This document shows, piece by piece, positions 62,716-64,000 of a DNA stretch of 64,000 nt. The stretch's first letter is position 1; each line of letters starts with the position of its first letter. Position numbers and translations under genes: made by a program. The stretch is from Acinetobacter nosocomialis NIPH 2119 (lineage in GTDB: Bacteria; Pseudomonadota; Gammaproteobacteria; Pseudomonadales; Moraxellaceae), in contig NZ_KB849239.1 in assembly GCF_000368085.1 (NCBI RefSeq), positions 3,708,163 to 3,772,162 of the forward strand, read 5' to 3'. The notes beneath the pieces are model-generated. The model was not told the origin of the DNA, did not search any database, and saw only the letters and a program-made list of their open reading frames with translations.

Positions 62716-62738
62716 TAATCTTTTAATTTTGGCTCAGG
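62692..62738. repeat. 22 bp perfect inverted repeat around the DUF454 stop codon
   Basis: Bases 62692-62713 (beginning CCTGAGCCAAAATTAAAAG) are exactly complementary to 62717-62738 around a three-base loop GAT. The stop codon TGA lies in the loop. A transcript would form a very stable hairpin and stop or protect the DUF454 message; no long T run follows. Confidence 0.9.
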
Positions 62739-62926
62739 ACAAGCAGTGAAACTGTGCGTAGAGTAAAGACGATTGATAATCTTTTAATTTTGGCGCAAGA
62801 CAAGCAGTGAAACTGCGCGTAGATAAAAGAAGATTGATAATCTTTTATTTTTGGCGCAAGACAAGCGGTGAAGCCGCGCGTGGATAAAAGAAAATTGATA
62901 ATCTTTTACTTGCGACGTATGACAAG
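62710..62926. repeat. 61 bp tandem repeat array: three full copies and a decayed fourth
   Basis: Copies start at 62710, 62771, 62832 and 62893, each beginning with (G/A)ATTGATAATCTTTTA. Copies 1-3 are full; copy 4 diverges after about 17 bases. Each copy holds two foldable parts: GATT-GAT-AATC followed by TTTT, and a five-pair stem with loop GAA at 62743-62755, 62804-62816 and 62865-62877. The second stem reads GCAGT/ACTGT, GCAGT/ACTGC and GCGGT/GCCGC, so an A-T pair changes to G-C and other changes keep wobble pairs. The array is intergenic; no reading frame explains it. Confidence 0.85.
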
Positions 62927-62986
62927 TTTTCCATTAATTTTTATTAAAGCTCAAAATAGTTGAGTTGATATAAGAGAAGAAATTCG

Positions 62987-63490
62987 ATGTCCCAATTTAA
63001 ACTTGAAGATGCAGATATTCTTATCGATTTAGCAAATCAAACTTTAAGCCTCCCTAAACATAATAAGTTTTATGTGGTTTCTACGGGTAAGAATGGAATT
63101 GGGGAACAGGAAAATACGGGGAAAACCCCACGCGGATGGCATCGGGTTGCCAAAAAATTTGGTATGCAATCTCCCAAAAACGCAGTTTTTATTGCACGAC
63201 AACCCACAGGTGAAGTCTATAGCAGTGAATTAGCCGCACAATTTCCTGAGCGAGATTGGATATTGTCACGCATTCTTTGGCTAGATGGTCTAGAAGAGGG
63301 CTTTAATAAAGGCGAAGGCCACGACACTATGCAACGTTATATTTATATTCATGGTACACCTGATAAAGAACCGATGGGGGTTCCAATGTCACATGGGTGC
63401 ATTCGAATGCGTAATGAAGAAATTATTGAATTGTTTGATTTAGTCTCTGAAGATGCGCTTGTCTATTTGTCTGAACAATCTTTAACCTAA
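62987..63490 (+). CDS. Signal-less YkuD (L,D-transpeptidase fold) protein, probable L,D-carboxypeptidase ElsL/LdtJ
   Basis: 167 residues with one YkuD domain and no signal peptide or membrane segment, so it should stay in the cytoplasm. The catalytic motif is PMSHGCIRMRNEEIIELF (Cys in SHGCIRM near residue 138), preceded by the second conserved His in YIYIHGTPD. Acinetobacter has a known YkuD protein of this kind, called ElsL or LdtJ, which trims cytoplasmic muropeptides in peptidoglycan recycling in place of LdcA. Length and lack of signal fit; I assign it by those features, not by database comparison. An independent promoter region after the tandem array is expected. Confidence 0.82.
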   Translation: MSQFKLEDADILIDLANQTLSLPKHNKFYVVSTGKNGIGEQENTGKTPRGWHRVAKKFGMQSPKNAVFIARQPTGEVYSSELAAQFPERDWILSRILWLDGLEEGFNKGEGHDTMQRYIYIHGTPDKEPMGVPMSHGCIRMRNEEIIELFDLVSEDALVYLSEQSLT

Positions 63491-63641
63491 AATGGGATTT
63501 TAAAGATTATTGTTTAATTAGCCGAATGATCAAAATATTAAAATAAGTGCTTAAATAAAATACAAAAAATTGTTTTTTGCTTAATAATGACTTATTTTTA
63601 ATCATTCATTCGCATTTTTTTGAAAAGTTGTCGAAAAGCGT

Positions 63642-63669
63642 TTGACACCTGTTAAAGATTCTCTATAAT
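63642..63669 (+). promoter_or_regulatory. Sigma-70 promoter of the tRNA cluster
   Basis: A consensus TTGACA (63642-63647) and TATAAT (63664-63669) are spaced by 16 bases, 27 bases before the first tRNA, as expected for a strong stable-RNA promoter. Confidence 0.9.
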
Positions 63670-63696
63670 GCACCTCACAAACGATGAAGACGTTAA

Positions 63697-63772
63697 GGGC
63701 GCTTAGCTCAGTTGGTAGAGCGTCTGCCTTACAAGCAGAATGTCGGCGGTTCGATCCCGTCAGCGCCCACCA
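63697..63772 (+). tRNA. tRNA-Val (anticodon TAC)
   Basis: 76 bases with acceptor GGGCGCT / AGCGCCC, encoded CCA, D-arm TAGCTCAGTTGGTAGA and T-arm GGCGGTTCGATCCCGTC. The anticodon stem TCTGC/GCAGA holds loop CTTACAA, anticodon TAC, reading Val codons. Confidence 0.97.
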
Positions 63773-63796
63773 AGCCTTTACGTTAAGCTCTCAAGT

Positions 63797-63873
63797 GCAG
63801 CGGTAGTTCAGTTGGTTAGAATACCGGCCTGTCACGCCGGGGGTCGCGGGTTCGAGCCCCGTCCGCTGCGCCA
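63797..63873 (+). tRNA. tRNA-Asp (anticodon GTC), copy 1
   Basis: 77 bases with acceptor GCAGCGG / CCGCTGC and encoded CCA. The anticodon stem CCGGC/GCCGG holds loop CTGTCAC, anticodon GTC. It is identical to copy 2. Confidence 0.97.
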
Positions 63874-63920
63874 CTTAAGACTTAACATCGTTTACCCCAC
63901 AATTGCGATATTGTGAAAGT

Positions 63921-63997
63921 GCAGCGGTAGTTCAGTTGGTTAGAATACCGGCCTGTCACGCCGGGGGTCGCGGGTTCGAGCCCCGTCCGCTGCGCCA
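63921..63997 (+). tRNA. tRNA-Asp (anticodon GTC), copy 2
   Basis: 77 bases, identical to copy 1, ending three bases before the window edge. The cluster may continue to the right. Confidence 0.97.
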
Positions 63998-64000
63998 CTT

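Noticed and set aside
62710..62926. Possible CRISPR array
   Set aside because: The repeats are adjacent 61 bp units without unique spacers, and no cas genes are present.

Overview
The window reads as chromosomal DNA of an Acinetobacter of the A. calcoaceticus-baumannii complex. It is AT-rich. The membrane quinoprotein glucose dehydrogenase has the 801-residue length and sequence I remember for A. calcoaceticus GdhA. OmpA has the Acinetobacter layout, and a Chp/Pil twitching operon and a signal-less YkuD protein are present. I cannot name the species. Almost everything is core genome; the only mobile element is one 885 bp IS5-like insertion.

Layout: (1) 1-11.3 kb holds the 3' end of secA, a small secreted protein, an MFS carrier, a HlyIII-like protein, a methyltransferase/GNAT pair, a patatin-like phospholipase, and a fatty-acid beta-oxidation pair (thiolase plus fused hydratase/dehydrogenase) next to an AraC regulator. 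(2) 11.5-18.9 kb holds a family III CoA-transferase/racemase, an OprB porin, PQQ glucose dehydrogenase and sulfite reductase with its DUF934 partner. (3) 18.9-23.2 kb holds an unusual SMR transporter, a VOC protein, a second thiolase, an orphan pseudopilin and ompA. (4) 23.2-28.9 kb, minus strand, holds an rtcB RNA-ligase operon with a 52-residue basic protein and an elaborate leader, then lysP, rsmC and a purine permease. (5) 29-38.3 kb holds typA, mscL, divergent base-excision glycosylases (mutM and AAG), a YncD/PqqU-type TonB receptor, an old yellow enzyme and an AEC transporter. (6) 38.3-49.8 kb holds a Sel1 protein, dsbC, ygfZ, small stress/unknown proteins, proS and an RND efflux pair. 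(7) 49.8-59.6 kb holds the IS and then pilG-pilH-pilI-pilJ-chpA-chpC; pilJ carries a one-base deletion. (8) 59.8-64 kb holds dapE, an entericidin-like lipoprotein, DUF1853, DUF454, a 61 bp tandem repeat array, a YkuD enzyme and a tRNA-Val/Asp/Asp cluster.

Genes that work together: OprB (sugar entry), Gcd (periplasmic glucose oxidation needing PQQ) and the PqqU-like receptor (PQQ uptake) form a plausible physiological set although they are 18 kb apart. The pil-chp genes form the chemosensory pathway for twitching, probably disabled here by the pilJ frameshift.

The most novel-looking signals are the rtcB leader and the tandem array. The leader has a nine-codon reading frame inside a long hairpin, a second perfect hairpin, and mutually exclusive antiterminator and terminator stems. 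The 61 bp array has a small stem-loop that shows a compensatory base change between copies.
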